Source: JBLHZY01 sp047631555 (GTDB lineage: Bacteria; Pseudomonadota; Alphaproteobacteria; Rhodobacterales; Rhodobacteraceae). Taken from it: DNA of 64,000 nucleotides. Positions 1-9,342 of this stretch are shown one piece after another; positions within the stretch are counted from its first letter, which is position 1; each line of letters begins with the position of its first letter. The notes under the pieces are model-generated. The model saw nothing but the letters and a program-made list of their open reading frames with translations. It had not been told where the DNA came from and ran no database searches. Location: assembly GCA_047631555.1 (NCBI GenBank), contig JBLHZY010000002.1, positions 883,534-947,533 on the forward strand, written 5' to 3'. The translations under genes were made by a program, and so were the position numbers.

Positions 1-17
1 ACTAGTTAATTAAAACT

Positions 18-1910
18 TTATTCTTTTGCATATCCAATGGCTTGCAGGGCAATTCGGATTTCATCCAAGATGGCCGGATCATCGATGGTTGCGGGCAGTT
101 TGAAGTCTTCGCAATTTGCAATTTTGACCATCGTTGCGCGAAGAATTTTGCCAGATCGAGTTTTTGGGAGGCGATCAACCACAACGGCCAATTTGAATGC
201 GGCGACGGGGCCGATCTTTTCGCGGACCATTCGAACAACTTCGGTTGTGATCTCATCATGGGGGCGATTGACCCCATTGGTGAGGCAGAGAAAGCCAACC
301 GGCAATTGGCCCTTCAGCGCATCGGCCACACCGACAACGGCGCATTCAGCAACATCCGGGTGATCGGCCAGAACCTCTTCCATGCCGCCCGTGCTCAGGC
401 GGTGCCCGGCGACGTTGATCACATCGTCAGTGCGCGCCATGATCGAGATGTAGCCATCCTCATCAATCATGCCCGCATCGCCGGTTTCATAATAGCCGGG
501 GAAATGCTCAAGGTAGCTTTTGCGAAAGCGTTCTTCGGCGTTCCAAAGGGTCGGCAATGTGCCCGGTGGCAGGGGCAGTTTGATCGCGATTGCGCCAAGC
601 TCGCCCGCGGGCATCGGCTGGCCGCTTTCATCAAGGATTTGCACGTCATAGCCGGGCATTGCAACCGACGGCGAACCGATCTTAACCGGCAGTGCCTCAA
701 CCCCCATCGGGTTGGCGGCAATGCCCCAACCTGTCTCGGTTTGCCACCAGTGATCGATCACCGGCACGCCTAGGATTTTCTGCGCCCAGAGGATCGTATC
801 TGGGTCGGCGCGCTCGCCAGCAAGGTAAACTGCGCGCAGGCAGCTGAGATCATATTTGCCGACGAATTCGCCGGTTGGATCCTCGCGTTTTACCGCGCGA
901 AAAGCGGTGGGCGCGGTGAAGAAAGCGCGCACGTTATGTTCAGAGATAACGCGCCAGAATGTGCCTGCATCCGGGGTGCCAACGGGCTTGCCTTCAAAGA
1001 CAATCGTGGTGTTGCCGTGGATCAGCGGGCCATAGCAAATATAGCTGTGCCCAACGACCCAGCCAACATCCGAGGCGGCCCAGAAAACATCACCAGGATC
1101 AACGTTGTAGATGTTTTTCATCGTCCAGTTCAGCGCGACCAATTGCCCGCCCGTGTGGCGGATAACGCCCTTTGGTTGGCCCGTCGTGCCGGAGGTATAA
1201 AGGATGTATGCGGGGTGATTTCCCTCGACCGGAAGGCAATCGGCGGGCTCGGTGCCAAACTGGAAACCGTGCCAGTCAAAATCGCGTCCCTCGATCAATT
1301 CGGCGACCTCTTGTTCGCGCTGCAGGATCACGGTGAAATCGAGCTTGTGTTTGGCCATTTCGATGGCGCCGTCAAGCAGCGGTTTGTAATGAACAACGCG
1401 CCCTGGCTCGATCCCGCAGGAGGCGGCGATAATGGCTTTGGGCGTGCAATCATCGATCCGCACGGCAAGCTCATTTGCGGCAAATCCGCCAAAGACAACC
1501 GAGTGGATCGCGCCGATCCGCGCGCAGGCCAGCATCGCCTCAAGCGCCTCTGGGACCATGGGCATATAGATGATGACCCGGTCGCCTTTTTCGATCCCCT
1601 TGGCGCGCAAAGCACCGGCCAAAGAGGCGACGCGCGCCTGCAATTCAGAATAGGTGATTTCTTGTTTTGTGTGGGTGACGGGGCTGTCGTAAATGATCGC
1701 GGCCTGATCAGCGCGGCCGTTTTTCACATGGCGATCCACGGCGTTGTAGCAAGTATTTACCATGCCATCGCTGAACCATTCATAGAGGGGCGCATTGCCA
1801 TCAAAGAGCGCCTTTGAGGGCATCTTATTCCAGTCGATTGCCTCGGCGGCGTTCATCCAAAAAGCTTCCGGATCGGCCTTCCAGCCTTCGTAGATATCTT
1901 TGTATGCCAT
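18..1910 (-). CDS. prpE: Propionate-CoA ligase
   Basis: This 630-residue acyl-CoA synthetase activates propionate to propionyl-CoA through an acyl-adenylate, feeding methylcitrate or methylmalonyl-CoA metabolism in the cytoplasm. The N-terminus (MAYKDIYEGW, ACS_N domain), the P-loop-like YTSGTTGQPKG at about residues 238-248, the HWWQTETGWGI core motif near 387-397, and the C-terminal KTRSGK with the catalytic lysine near 588 are all visible. Length and N-terminus fit PrpE better than acetyl-CoA synthetase. An in-frame upstream start at 1964 is possible, but the ATG at 1910 is preceded by AGAGGAGG at good spacing and begins where the family begins. It appears to be monocistronic. Confidence 0.93.
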   Translation of the reverse strand: MAYKDIYEGWKADPEAFWMNAAEAIDWNKMPSKALFDGNAPLYEWFSDGMVNTCYNAVDRHVKNGRADQAAIIYDSPVTHTKQEITYSELQARVASLAGALRAKGIEKGDRVIIYMPMVPEALEAMLACARIGAIHSVVFGGFAANELAVRIDDCTPKAIIAASCGIEPGRVVHYKPLLDGAIEMAKHKLDFTVILQREQEVAELIEGRDFDWHGFQFGTEPADCLPVEGNHPAYILYTSGTTGQPKGVIRHTGGQLVALNWTMKNIYNVDPGDVFWAASDVGWVVGHSYICYGPLIHGNTTIVFEGKPVGTPDAGTFWRVISEHNVRAFFTAPTAFRAVKREDPTGEFVGKYDLSCLRAVYLAGERADPDTILWAQKILGVPVIDHWWQTETGWGIAANPMGVEALPVKIGSPSVAMPGYDVQILDESGQPMPAGELGAIAIKLPLPPGTLPTLWNAEERFRKSYLEHFPGYYETGDAGMIDEDGYISIMARTDDVINVAGHRLSTGGMEEVLADHPDVAECAVVGVADALKGQLPVGFLCLTNGVNRPHDEITTEVVRMVREKIGPVAAFKLAVVVDRLPKTRSGKILRATMVKIANCEDFKLPATIDDPAILDEIRIALQAIGYAKE

Positions 1911-2106
1911 GGTATGCGTTCCTCCTCTAAGCCCGTTGTAGCCAGCGAAAAGCGCGCCCGGCAAGGGGACAGACTGCGCTTGAATGTCACTGCCAGCGCT
2001 AACAAGCCGCGCTATGGTTTTCGCCTCGCAACTATATTGCTAAACTGGCCCTAAGATCATGCTCTAAATGACTCGCGTAATGCGAAGCCTTTTGCGCAAG
2101 GTAGCA

Positions 2107-2895
2107 TTAGCGCGAAAATCTATCCCAATAATCTTTGACCCATTTCACTGGGAAAAAGCCAAATTTTTCGGGGCTGCCCCAGCGCTGAAACGGCTTACCG
2201 GAGACGTCCTCAGGATCAGGAACACCGTGAAACGCGACAATATAAGCTTCTTTTGGATGGGGGACCGGCCGAAAAAGGTTAACAGGTACATGCCAACAGA
2301 GGCTTTTCTTGAAGCTCAGAACCCAAGGCTGAGGCCAGAATTTTCGGTTTTCGGCGTAATGATGGATGAATGCTTGGTCGTTTATATAGGGCTTCAAGGC
2401 CGCCCAATCGGATCCTTCGAAGGCCCTCCAAATTTGCCCCTGTTCTCCTGCGCGAAAACCAACGACTGAGCTGTTTGAAAGCCGCTCATTGTTCCAGATT
2501 TTCGGAAACCAGCGCTCAAGTGAGTCGTGCCAATCGTGAATGATGTGTAGGCCCGGTTCGGCCAAAATGTGATCCACAAGCGGGCCAAGATCTTGGATGA
2601 TCACTACATCCACATCAATCATGATGATCGGCGTGCCATCCTCAAACAGTCCGGGCTGAAAAGCCGCTAGTTTGGGCCACATGCCGGGCACCCAATGCTT
2701 TTTGGGAAGGGTGAATTTGGGCGAAGGAATGATCTCGATCCCGGCCAAAAGCCCATCTGGTTCATCTGTGATACACGCCAAGCGAAAAGGGCGATCCATC
2801 AATGCGCTCAGCGCACGAAAAAGCGTGTTTGTATAAAGCGTCGGATAACCTTCGCCCCATTTTAGGCAAACGAAAACGGGGGTTTGGTCAATCAT
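2107..2895 (-). CDS. Small glycosyltransferase-like protein
   Basis: A 262-residue soluble protein with the layout of a small nucleotide-sugar glycosyltransferase. It has an N-terminal beta strand (TPVFVCLKWG), a segment IIMIDVDVVI at about residues 90-99 whose Asp-Val-Asp (94-96) matches the metal-binding DxD motif of GT-A enzymes, and a C-terminal aromatic-rich region. The family resembles GT8-like hypothetical proteins common in marine alphaproteobacteria. The acceptor and sugar cannot be told from the sequence. It stands alone between prpE and maeB on the same strand, 28 bases before the maeB stop codon. The fold call is fairly firm; a specific role is not. Confidence 0.6.
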   Translation of the reverse strand: MIDQTPVFVCLKWGEGYPTLYTNTLFRALSALMDRPFRLACITDEPDGLLAGIEIIPSPKFTLPKKHWVPGMWPKLAAFQPGLFEDGTPIIMIDVDVVIIQDLGPLVDHILAEPGLHIIHDWHDSLERWFPKIWNNERLSNSSVVGFRAGEQGQIWRAFEGSDWAALKPYINDQAFIHHYAENRKFWPQPWVLSFKKSLCWHVPVNLFRPVPHPKEAYIVAFHGVPDPEDVSGKPFQRWGSPEKFGFFPVKWVKDYWDRFSR

Positions 2896-2923
2896 ACATC
2901 AATCCTTGCGCGCTATTCTTGCG

Positions 2924-5203
2924 CTAACCGTAATGCGCGACCGGCGTGCCTGCAACGGCCGACATATTCAGCAACCCGCGTGCTGTGATCGAGGGGGTTA
3001 CGATATGCGCGCGATTGCCCATTCCCATCAGAATCGGCCCAACTTCAAGCCCGCCACCCTTCATTTTGAGGATATTGCGCACGCCGCTGGCCGCATCCGT
3101 ATTGGCAAAGACCAGCACATTGGCCGGGCCGGTAAGGCGTGCATCGGGGAAGATGCGTTCGCGCAGATCGGGGCTAAGGGCGGCATCGATATGCATCTCG
3201 CCCTCATAGGCAAACTCGCGCGGGGCAGCATCAAGGATCGCAAGTGCGCCGCGCATTCGCACGCCGGTATCACAGTCCAGATTGCCGAATTGCGAATGGC
3301 TACACAGGGCGATTTGCGGGATCACACCAAAGCGTTTTACGTGCCGCGCTGCGCCGATCACGGATTGTGCGATTTGCTCGGGCGTCGGCTCGGGATTGAC
3401 ATGCGTATCGGCGATAAACAGCGGCCCATCTTCCAATATCATCAGCGAGAGCGCGCCAACAGGATGCAGATCATCTGAGCCAAGCACTTGATTTACATAG
3501 TTAAGATGCCAAAGGAATTGGCCGAAGGTGCCGCAGATCAAACTATCTGCATCGCCGCGATGCACCATCACGGCGCCAATTGCGGTTGTGTTGGTGCGCA
3601 TCACGGCGCGGGCCAAATCTGGGGTCACGCCGCGGCGCGCCATGATCTTGTGATAGGTCTGCCAATAGTCGCGGTAGCGCGGATCGTTTTCGGGGTTCAC
3701 GATCTCAAAATCGCGGCCCGGACGCACGGCCAATCCGGCGCGCTCAGCCCGCGCGGCGATGACTTCGGGGCGGCCGATCAGGATCGGTTTGTCGGTGGTT
3801 TCTTCGATCATCGCATTGGCGGCGCGCAGAACGCGTTCGTCCTCGCCCTCGGCAAAGACAATTTTGCGCTCGGCCATGGCGGCGGCGGCGAAAACCGGGC
3901 GCATCATCAGCGCGGACTTAAAGACCGAGCCATCAAGCCCCTCTTTATAGGCTTTCAAATCGGCCAAGGGGCGCGTGGCGACGCCCGTTTCCATTGCGGC
4001 CTTGGCCACGGCGCCCGCGACAACGCCCATAAGGCGTGGGTCAAACGGTTTGGGGATCAAATAATCGACGCCAAAGGTCATCTGTTCGCCCTGATAGGCG
4101 GCGGCGGCTTCGGCGGAGGTTGTGACGCGGGCAAGGGCGGCGATACCCTCAATACAGGCGATCTGCATCGCATCGTTAATCTCGCTCGCACCGACATCAA
4201 GCGCCCCGCGAAAGATAAAGGGAAAACACAGTACGTTATTGACTTGATTGGGATAATCCGAGCGGCCCGTGGCAATAATTGCGTCTGGCGCGACCTCGCG
4301 GATCGCTTCGGGCATGATCTCTGGGGTTGGGTTGGCGAGGGCGAAAATGATCGGCTGTTTGGACATTTTGGCGACCATCTCGGGCGTCAAAACACCGGGG
4401 CCAGAGAGGCCAAGGAACATATCCGCGCCCTCGATCACGTCTTTCAAAACGCGCTTGTCTGAAGCCTGTGCAAAGGCGGCTTTTTGCGGGGTCATCTCCG
4501 CAGCGCGGCCTTCATAAACGAGGCCCTCAATATCGCAGAGCCAGACGTTTTCGCGCTTTACCCCTAGTTTGAGCAGCATATTGAGGCAGGCGATGCCCGC
4601 CGCGCCGCCGCCGGTCGAGACGACCTTGATATCGCCGAAATCCTTGCCCGCAACGCGCAAAGCATTGGTCGCGGCGGCCCCAACAACGATCGCTGTGCCG
4701 TGCTGATCATCGTGAAAAACCGGGATGCCCATGCGCTCGCGGCAAATTTGTTCAACGATGAAACAATCGGGGGCTTTGATGTCTTCGAGGTTGATCGCGC
4801 CGAAGGTCGGTTCGAGCGCGCAGACGATTTCAGCCAGCTTTACCGGGTCGTTTTCATTCAGCTCGATATCAAAGCAGTCGATATTGGCGAATTTTTTGAA
4901 CAGGACGGCTTTGCCTTCCATCACCGGTTTGGCCGCCGCCGGGCCGATGTTGCCAAGGCCAAGAACTGCCGTTCCGTTGGTCACCACGGCGACCAGATTT
5001 CCGCGCGCAGTATAGCGGCTTGCAGTGGTCGGATCGGCCTTAATTTCAAGGCATGCCTCCGCCACGCCGGGGGAATAAGCGCGGCTCAGATCGCGCCCAT
5101 TTGCCAGGGGTTTGGTGGCGCGGATCTCCAGTTTTCCGGGCTTTGGAAACTCGTGATAATCAAGGGCCTCTTGGCGCAGGCTTTCGCTTCTTAGATCGGT
5201 CAC
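2924..5203 (-). CDS. maeB: NADP-dependent malic enzyme, hybrid with phosphotransacetylase-like domain
   Basis: Oxidative decarboxylation of malate to pyruvate with reduction of NADP, linking C4 acids to pyruvate and NADPH. The 759 residues are the usual length for the MaeB hybrid type. Residues 1-420 carry the malic enzyme part, with SRAYSPGVAEA at about 40-50, the dinucleotide fold segment VLGLGNIGP at 80-88, EDIKAPDCF at 140-148 and FHDDQHGTAI at 163-172. From about residue 430 a phosphotransacetylase-like domain follows, which in this family is regulatory rather than catalytic. The gene is divergent from the cdd operon, and a short palindrome sits about 20 bases before its start codon. Confidence 0.95.
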   Translation of the reverse strand: MTDLRSESLRQEALDYHEFPKPGKLEIRATKPLANGRDLSRAYSPGVAEACLEIKADPTTASRYTARGNLVAVVTNGTAVLGLGNIGPAAAKPVMEGKAVLFKKFANIDCFDIELNENDPVKLAEIVCALEPTFGAINLEDIKAPDCFIVEQICRERMGIPVFHDDQHGTAIVVGAAATNALRVAGKDFGDIKVVSTGGGAAGIACLNMLLKLGVKRENVWLCDIEGLVYEGRAAEMTPQKAAFAQASDKRVLKDVIEGADMFLGLSGPGVLTPEMVAKMSKQPIIFALANPTPEIMPEAIREVAPDAIIATGRSDYPNQVNNVLCFPFIFRGALDVGASEINDAMQIACIEGIAALARVTTSAEAAAAYQGEQMTFGVDYLIPKPFDPRLMGVVAGAVAKAAMETGVATRPLADLKAYKEGLDGSVFKSALMMRPVFAAAAMAERKIVFAEGEDERVLRAANAMIEETTDKPILIGRPEVIAARAERAGLAVRPGRDFEIVNPENDPRYRDYWQTYHKIMARRGVTPDLARAVMRTNTTAIGAVMVHRGDADSLICGTFGQFLWHLNYVNQVLGSDDLHPVGALSLMILEDGPLFIADTHVNPEPTPEQIAQSVIGAARHVKRFGVIPQIALCSHSQFGNLDCDTGVRMRGALAILDAAPREFAYEGEMHIDAALSPDLRERIFPDARLTGPANVLVFANTDAASGVRNILKMKGGGLEVGPILMGMGNRAHIVTPSITARGLLNMSAVAGTPVAHYG

Positions 5204-5224
5204 GATGGCTCTCCCGGAAAAGTG

Positions 5225-5238
5225 GTTTAGTATTAAAC
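5225..5238. promoter_or_regulatory. Palindrome in the maeB-cdd divergent region
   Basis: GTTTAGTATTAAAC is an inverted repeat with 5-bp perfect arms around GTAT, embedded in an AT-rich stretch just upstream of the maeB start codon. Its position suits a repressor site over the maeB promoter. No regulator can be assigned from this window. Confidence 0.3.
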
Positions 5239-5431
5239 TATATTTTCTACTGCCCTTTTGAGCAAGGGCCTTCCCTCTGTCTGTGGGGCGATTCTGCCCT
5301 CTGTGGCAAGGGATCTTCGCAAATCGGCTAAGAGGGGCGCGATTCTCGCCGCGCTTTGGCCCGCTTGTGCTTGCAATCGCGCGCGCTCAGGATCATTCTT
5401 GGACCGGATAGTCAAAATTGAAGGTGTTGCT

Positions 5432-5842
5432 ATGTTGCTTGAAGATGCCGCGCGAGACATTCGTGAGCGCGCCTATGCACCCTATTCGAATTTCAAGGTA
5501 GGCGCAGCGCTGCGCACGGTTGGCGGCACGATCTATACCGGGGTCAACGTTGAAAATGTTGCCTATCCTGAAGGGACATGCGCCGAAGCGGGCGCGATTG
5601 CGGCGATGATTGCGGGCGGCGAGAGCGAGATTGCCGAAGTCTGCGTGATTGCTGAAAGCCCTTTGCCGGTTACGCCTTGCGGGGGCTGTCGCCAGAAGTT
5701 GCGCGAATTTGCCGGGCCAGAGGTGCGCGTCACGATGACGACCGTGGCGGGCAATAAGATGGTGATGTCCATGGCCGAGCTTTTGCCAGGCGCATTTACC
5801 CAAGAGAATTTCGGCGATGGCCAAGGCGGGGCGCATGACTGA
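5432..5842 (+). CDS. cdd: Cytidine deaminase
   Basis: A 136-residue zinc hydrolase that converts cytidine and deoxycytidine to uridine and deoxyuridine. The zinc site is clear: TCAEAGAI at residues 49-56 gives Cys50 and the proton-shuttling Glu52, and PCGGC at 82-86 gives Cys83 and Cys86. The usual Arg after CAE is Ala here, a change that looks tolerable. The start at 5432 has GAAGG seven bases upstream; an open frame continues further upstream but reads nothing family-like. The stop overlaps the deoA start by 8 bases, so this is the first gene of the coupled salvage operon cdd-deoA-deoB-add-upp. Confidence 0.93.
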   Translation: MLLEDAARDIRERAYAPYSNFKVGAALRTVGGTIYTGVNVENVAYPEGTCAEAGAIAAMIAGGESEIAEVCVIAESPLPVTPCGGCRQKLREFAGPEVRVTMTTVAGNKMVMSMAELLPGAFTQENFGDGQGGAHD

Positions 5843-7154
5843 TTTTGATCCCCGTTTGATCCTTGCGCGCCTGCGTGATCGCGAGACCTTGAGCGAGGCG
5901 GAATTGCAATGGTTTGCCCAAGGGCTTGCCTCTGGCGCTGTTTCGGATGAGCAGGCGGGGGCTTTTGCCATGGCGGTTTTGCTCAATAAATTCAGCGATC
6001 CAGAGCGGGTTGCTTTGACTTTGGCGATGCGCGACAGCGGCGATGTTTTGCATTGGGATTTGCCCGGCCCTGCGATTGATAAACATTCAACGGGGGGCGT
6101 TGGCGATGCGGTTTCGCTTGTTCTTGCGCCGGCTTTGGCGGCGATGGGGGCCTATGTTCCGATGATTTCGGGGCGCGGGCTTGGCCATACGGGCGGCACT
6201 TTGGATAAGCTTGAGGCGATCCCGGGACTGAACACGGATGTGAGCGAGACGCGCTTTCGCGAGATTGTCTCGCAAGTTGGCTGCGCCATCGTTTCAGCGA
6301 CGGGTGCGATGGCCCCGGCGGACAAGCGCTTGTATGCGATCCGCGATGTCACGGGGACGGTCGAGAGCATCGATTTGATCACCGCCTCAATCCTTTCCAA
6401 GAAGCTCGCCGCAGGGCTTGATGCCTTGATATTAGACGTAAAATGCGGCTCGGGCGCGTTTATGAAAACCGCCGATGACGCGCGCGCTTTGGCGCAAAGT
6501 CTGGTGCGAACCGCCAACGATGCGGGCTGTAAAACGGCCGCTTTGATCACCGATATGAACCAGCCATGCTGCCCAAGCCTTGGCAACGCTTTGGAGGTGA
6601 TGGAGGTCATGGAGGTGCTCACATCGGGGGATGCATCGGGGCTTTTGTGCGATCTGACCTGCCGTTTGGGCGGGGTATTGCTGGTGCTTTCGGGGCAGGC
6701 CACGGATGCGGAGCAGGCCAGCGATCAGATGCGCGCAACGATTGCTGATGGTTCGGCTGCCGAGCGCTTTGGTCAGATGGTCAGCGCGCTTGGCGGGCCT
6801 GTGGATTTCGTTGAAAACTGGGCGGATCGTCTGCCCGCGGCGCATGTTGTGCAGGATTTGGCCGCGCCCCGGGCGGGATTTGTGCGGGCTATGGATGGGA
6901 TGGCGATGGGCAATGCGGTTGTGCATCTGGGCGGCGGGCGGTTGCGCGCGGGCGCCAAGATTGATGCCTCTGTGGGCCTCTCCAACGTGGTTGCGCATGG
7001 GGTCGCGGTTGAGCGCGGCGCACCGCTTTGCCGCATACATGCAAGCTCCGAGGCGGCGGCTGCGCGCGCGGCGGACGCTGTGCTTGGTGCGATAGAAATT
7101 GGCGAGGATGCCCCTGCGCCCTTGCCGCTCATTCACGAGGTAATCCGCTCATGA
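5835..7154 (+). CDS. deoA: Thymidine phosphorylase
   Basis: Phosphorolysis of thymidine or deoxyuridine to the base and deoxyribose-1-phosphate. The 439 residues match the family length. Diagnostic motifs are DKHSTGGVGD at 82-91 (phosphate binding) and the PROSITE-type signature SGRGLGHTGGTLDKLE at about 112-127. The ATG at 5835 is preceded by an AAGGCGGGG Shine-Dalgarno; an ATG six codons earlier is also in frame. It overlaps cdd by 8 bases and deoB by 4 bases (ATGA), showing translational coupling. Its deoxyribose-1-phosphate is the substrate of the next gene. Confidence 0.95.
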   Translation: MTDFDPRLILARLRDRETLSEAELQWFAQGLASGAVSDEQAGAFAMAVLLNKFSDPERVALTLAMRDSGDVLHWDLPGPAIDKHSTGGVGDAVSLVLAPALAAMGAYVPMISGRGLGHTGGTLDKLEAIPGLNTDVSETRFREIVSQVGCAIVSATGAMAPADKRLYAIRDVTGTVESIDLITASILSKKLAAGLDALILDVKCGSGAFMKTADDARALAQSLVRTANDAGCKTAALITDMNQPCCPSLGNALEVMEVMEVLTSGDASGLLCDLTCRLGGVLLVLSGQATDAEQASDQMRATIADGSAAERFGQMVSALGGPVDFVENWADRLPAAHVVQDLAAPRAGFVRAMDGMAMGNAVVHLGGGRLRAGAKIDASVGLSNVVAHGVAVERGAPLCRIHASSEAAAARAADAVLGAIEIGEDAPAPLPLIHEVIRS

Positions 7155-8362
7155 GCCGCGCATTTTTGATTGTGATTGATTCCGTTGGCATTGGTGGCGC
7201 GCCGGATGCGGAGGCGTTCTTTAACGGCACTTTGCCCGATACGGGTTCCAATACGCTTGGCCATATCGCGCAGGCCTGTGCCGAGGGGCGCGCCGAAGAG
7301 GGGCGCAGCGGGCCGCTTCATTTGCCGCATCTTGCGGGGCTTGGGCTGGGCCATGCGATCAAAGCGGCGAGCGGGATGGAGCTGCCCGATTTGATGGCTG
7401 TGCCGACGGGCCTTTGGGCCGGCGCGACCGAGATCAGCCCCGGCAAGGATACGCCAACCGGGCATTGGGAATTGGCCGGCGTGCCTGTCCCTTGGGATTG
7501 GCATTATTTTCCGGATGAAAACCCCGCCTTCCCGCTCGATCTGATGGAACATGTGGCCCATGCGGCGGGCACAGGCGGCACGCTTGGCAATGTCCATGCG
7601 CCGGGCACTGCGATTATTGAGCGCGAGGCGGCGCGCCATATCAAAACCGGCTGGCCGATCTGTTATACCTCGGCCGATAGCGTCTTTCAGATTGCTGCCC
7701 ATGAAGAGCATTTCGGCCTTGATCGCCTGCGCAAGCTTTGCTCCGATATCGCGCCGACCTTGCACGCCATGCGCGTTGGCCGGGTGATTGCGCGCCCCTT
7801 TATCGGCTCTGAGGAAGAGGGCTATACCCGCACGCCAAACCGCCATGATTATGCCATCGCGCCGCCCGCGCCGACCCTTTGCGATTGGGCGCATGGCGCG
7901 GGGCGCAAAGTGTTCGCTATTGGCAAGATTGGCGATATTTTCTCAATGCGCGGGATTGATAATGTTCGAAAAGGACCAGACGCGGACCTGATGGAGCATC
8001 TGCTGGATGTGATGGAGGAGGCGCCCGAGGGCAGCTTTACTTTCGCCAATTTCGTTGAGTTCGATAGCCTCTATGGGCATCGGCGCGATATTTCGGGCTA
8101 TGCGCGGCATCTGGAGTGGTTTGATGCGCAATTGGCCCGGGTTTTTGCGGCGGCGCGGACGGGCGATCTGATCATCATCACCGCCGATCACGGCAATGAT
8201 CCAAGCTGGTCCGGAACCGATCACACCCGCGAGCGTGTGCCTGTTTTGGGGCATGGATTGGGGCGCAAAGACATTGGCTTATGCGGCTTTGTTGATGTGG
8301 CCGCCAGCATCGCCACACATCTAAAAATACCGGCGCAAGGCCCGGGAAGGAGCTTTCTATGA
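7151..8362 (+). CDS. deoB: Phosphopentomutase
   Basis: Interconverts (deoxy)ribose-1-phosphate and (deoxy)ribose-5-phosphate, joining nucleoside breakdown to central metabolism. The 403-residue protein belongs to the alkaline-phosphatase-like superfamily: LIVIDSVGIGG at 6-16 gives the first metal-binding Asp10, GKDTPTGHWE at 98-107 holds the threonine expected to be phosphorylated, and ITADHGNDP with HTRERVP near the C-terminus completes the two-metal site. The start overlaps the deoA stop as ATGA, and the end overlaps add in the same way. Confidence 0.95.
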   Translation: MSRAFLIVIDSVGIGGAPDAEAFFNGTLPDTGSNTLGHIAQACAEGRAEEGRSGPLHLPHLAGLGLGHAIKAASGMELPDLMAVPTGLWAGATEISPGKDTPTGHWELAGVPVPWDWHYFPDENPAFPLDLMEHVAHAAGTGGTLGNVHAPGTAIIEREAARHIKTGWPICYTSADSVFQIAAHEEHFGLDRLRKLCSDIAPTLHAMRVGRVIARPFIGSEEEGYTRTPNRHDYAIAPPAPTLCDWAHGAGRKVFAIGKIGDIFSMRGIDNVRKGPDADLMEHLLDVMEEAPEGSFTFANFVEFDSLYGHRRDISGYARHLEWFDAQLARVFAAARTGDLIIITADHGNDPSWSGTDHTRERVPVLGHGLGRKDIGLCGFVDVAASIATHLKIPAQGPGRSFL

Positions 8363-9342
8363 GCGCAGGATCACTGCCCAAAATTGAGTTGCATATGCAT
8401 CTTGAGGGCGCGGCCCCACCGGCCTTTATTCGCGGGCTTGCGCGGGAAAAATCGATCGATCTGTCGGGGATATTCGATGAGGATGGATCGTATAAATACA
8501 AAGACTTCTGGGATTTTCTTAAGGTCTATGAGGCGGCAACGGAAGTTTTGCAGAGCCCTGAGGATTTCAAACGGCTCACGCTCGCGGTGCTTGAAGAAAG
8601 CGCAGCAAGTGGCGTGATCTACACGGAAAGTTTCCTCTCGCCAGATTTCTGCGGCGGGCGTGATCTTGGGGCGTGGCGCGAATATTTGCATGCGATGCGC
8701 GAGGCCGCCGATGAGGCGCGCAAAGCAAGCGGCATTGAGATGCGCGGCATTGTCACCTGCATCCGCCATTTTGGCCCCGAAAAGGCGCGCGAAACGGCGC
8801 GCTGCGCGATTGAAACCATGGGCGATTTTGTCACCGGGTTTGGCATGGGTGGCGACGAGAAAATGGGCGCCCAGAAGGATTTTCTCTATGCCTTTGATAT
8901 GGCGCGCGAAGCGGGCCTGCGCCTGACCACCCATGCGGGCGAATGGGGCGGGCCTGAGAGCGTTCGTGATGCGATCCAGGACTTGCGGGTTGAGCGGATC
9001 GGCCATGGCGTTCGCGCGATTGAGGACCTCGCCCTTGTCGATGAGATCGCGCAAAAGGGCATCGTTTTGGAGGTCTGTCCCGGCTCCAATATCGCGCTTG
9101 GGCTTTATAAGGACTGGCGCGCGCATCCCATCGCTGAGCTGCGCAAACGCGGCTGTAAAGTCACCATTTCGACCGATGATCCGCCGTTCTTTCACACCAC
9201 GATGGAGCGCGAATTTGATCGGCTGGCGGATGCGACGGGCTGGGACGAGGCCGAATTCATCGCCATCAACAAAACAGCGGCAAACGCGGCCTTCTGCAAT
9301 GAAGAAACCCGCGCCGCTCTGCTCAAGAAATTGGAAGCCTAG
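8359..9342 (+). CDS. add: Adenosine deaminase
   Basis: Zinc amidohydrolase (327 residues) that deaminates adenosine or deoxyadenosine to inosine. HMHLEG at 12-17 supplies two zinc-binding histidines, THAGE at 191-195 the third histidine plus the catalytic Glu region, GHG at 215-217 the catalytic-site histidine, and STDDPP at 271-276 the metal-binding aspartates. An adenine deaminase function in the same family cannot be excluded, but the setting in a nucleoside operon supports the nucleoside enzyme. It overlaps deoB by four bases and is directly abutted by upp. Confidence 0.9.
   Translation: MSAGSLPKIELHMHLEGAAPPAFIRGLAREKSIDLSGIFDEDGSYKYKDFWDFLKVYEAATEVLQSPEDFKRLTLAVLEESAASGVIYTESFLSPDFCGGRDLGAWREYLHAMREAADEARKASGIEMRGIVTCIRHFGPEKARETARCAIETMGDFVTGFGMGGDEKMGAQKDFLYAFDMAREAGLRLTTHAGEWGGPESVRDAIQDLRVERIGHGVRAIEDLALVDEIAQKGIVLEVCPGSNIALGLYKDWRAHPIAELRKRGCKVTISTDDPPFFHTTMEREFDRLADATGWDEAEFIAINKTAANAAFCNEETRAALLKKLEA

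Noticed and set aside
2068..2469. Plus-strand open frame opposite the glycosyltransferase-like gene
   Set aside because: It lies within the minus-strand gene, has no ribosome binding site and no recognisable domain; a shadow frame.
3488..4462. Long plus-strand open frame (324 codons) opposite maeB
   Set aside because: Rich in His/Gly/Asp as expected from the antisense of a GC-rich coding gene; no start signal.
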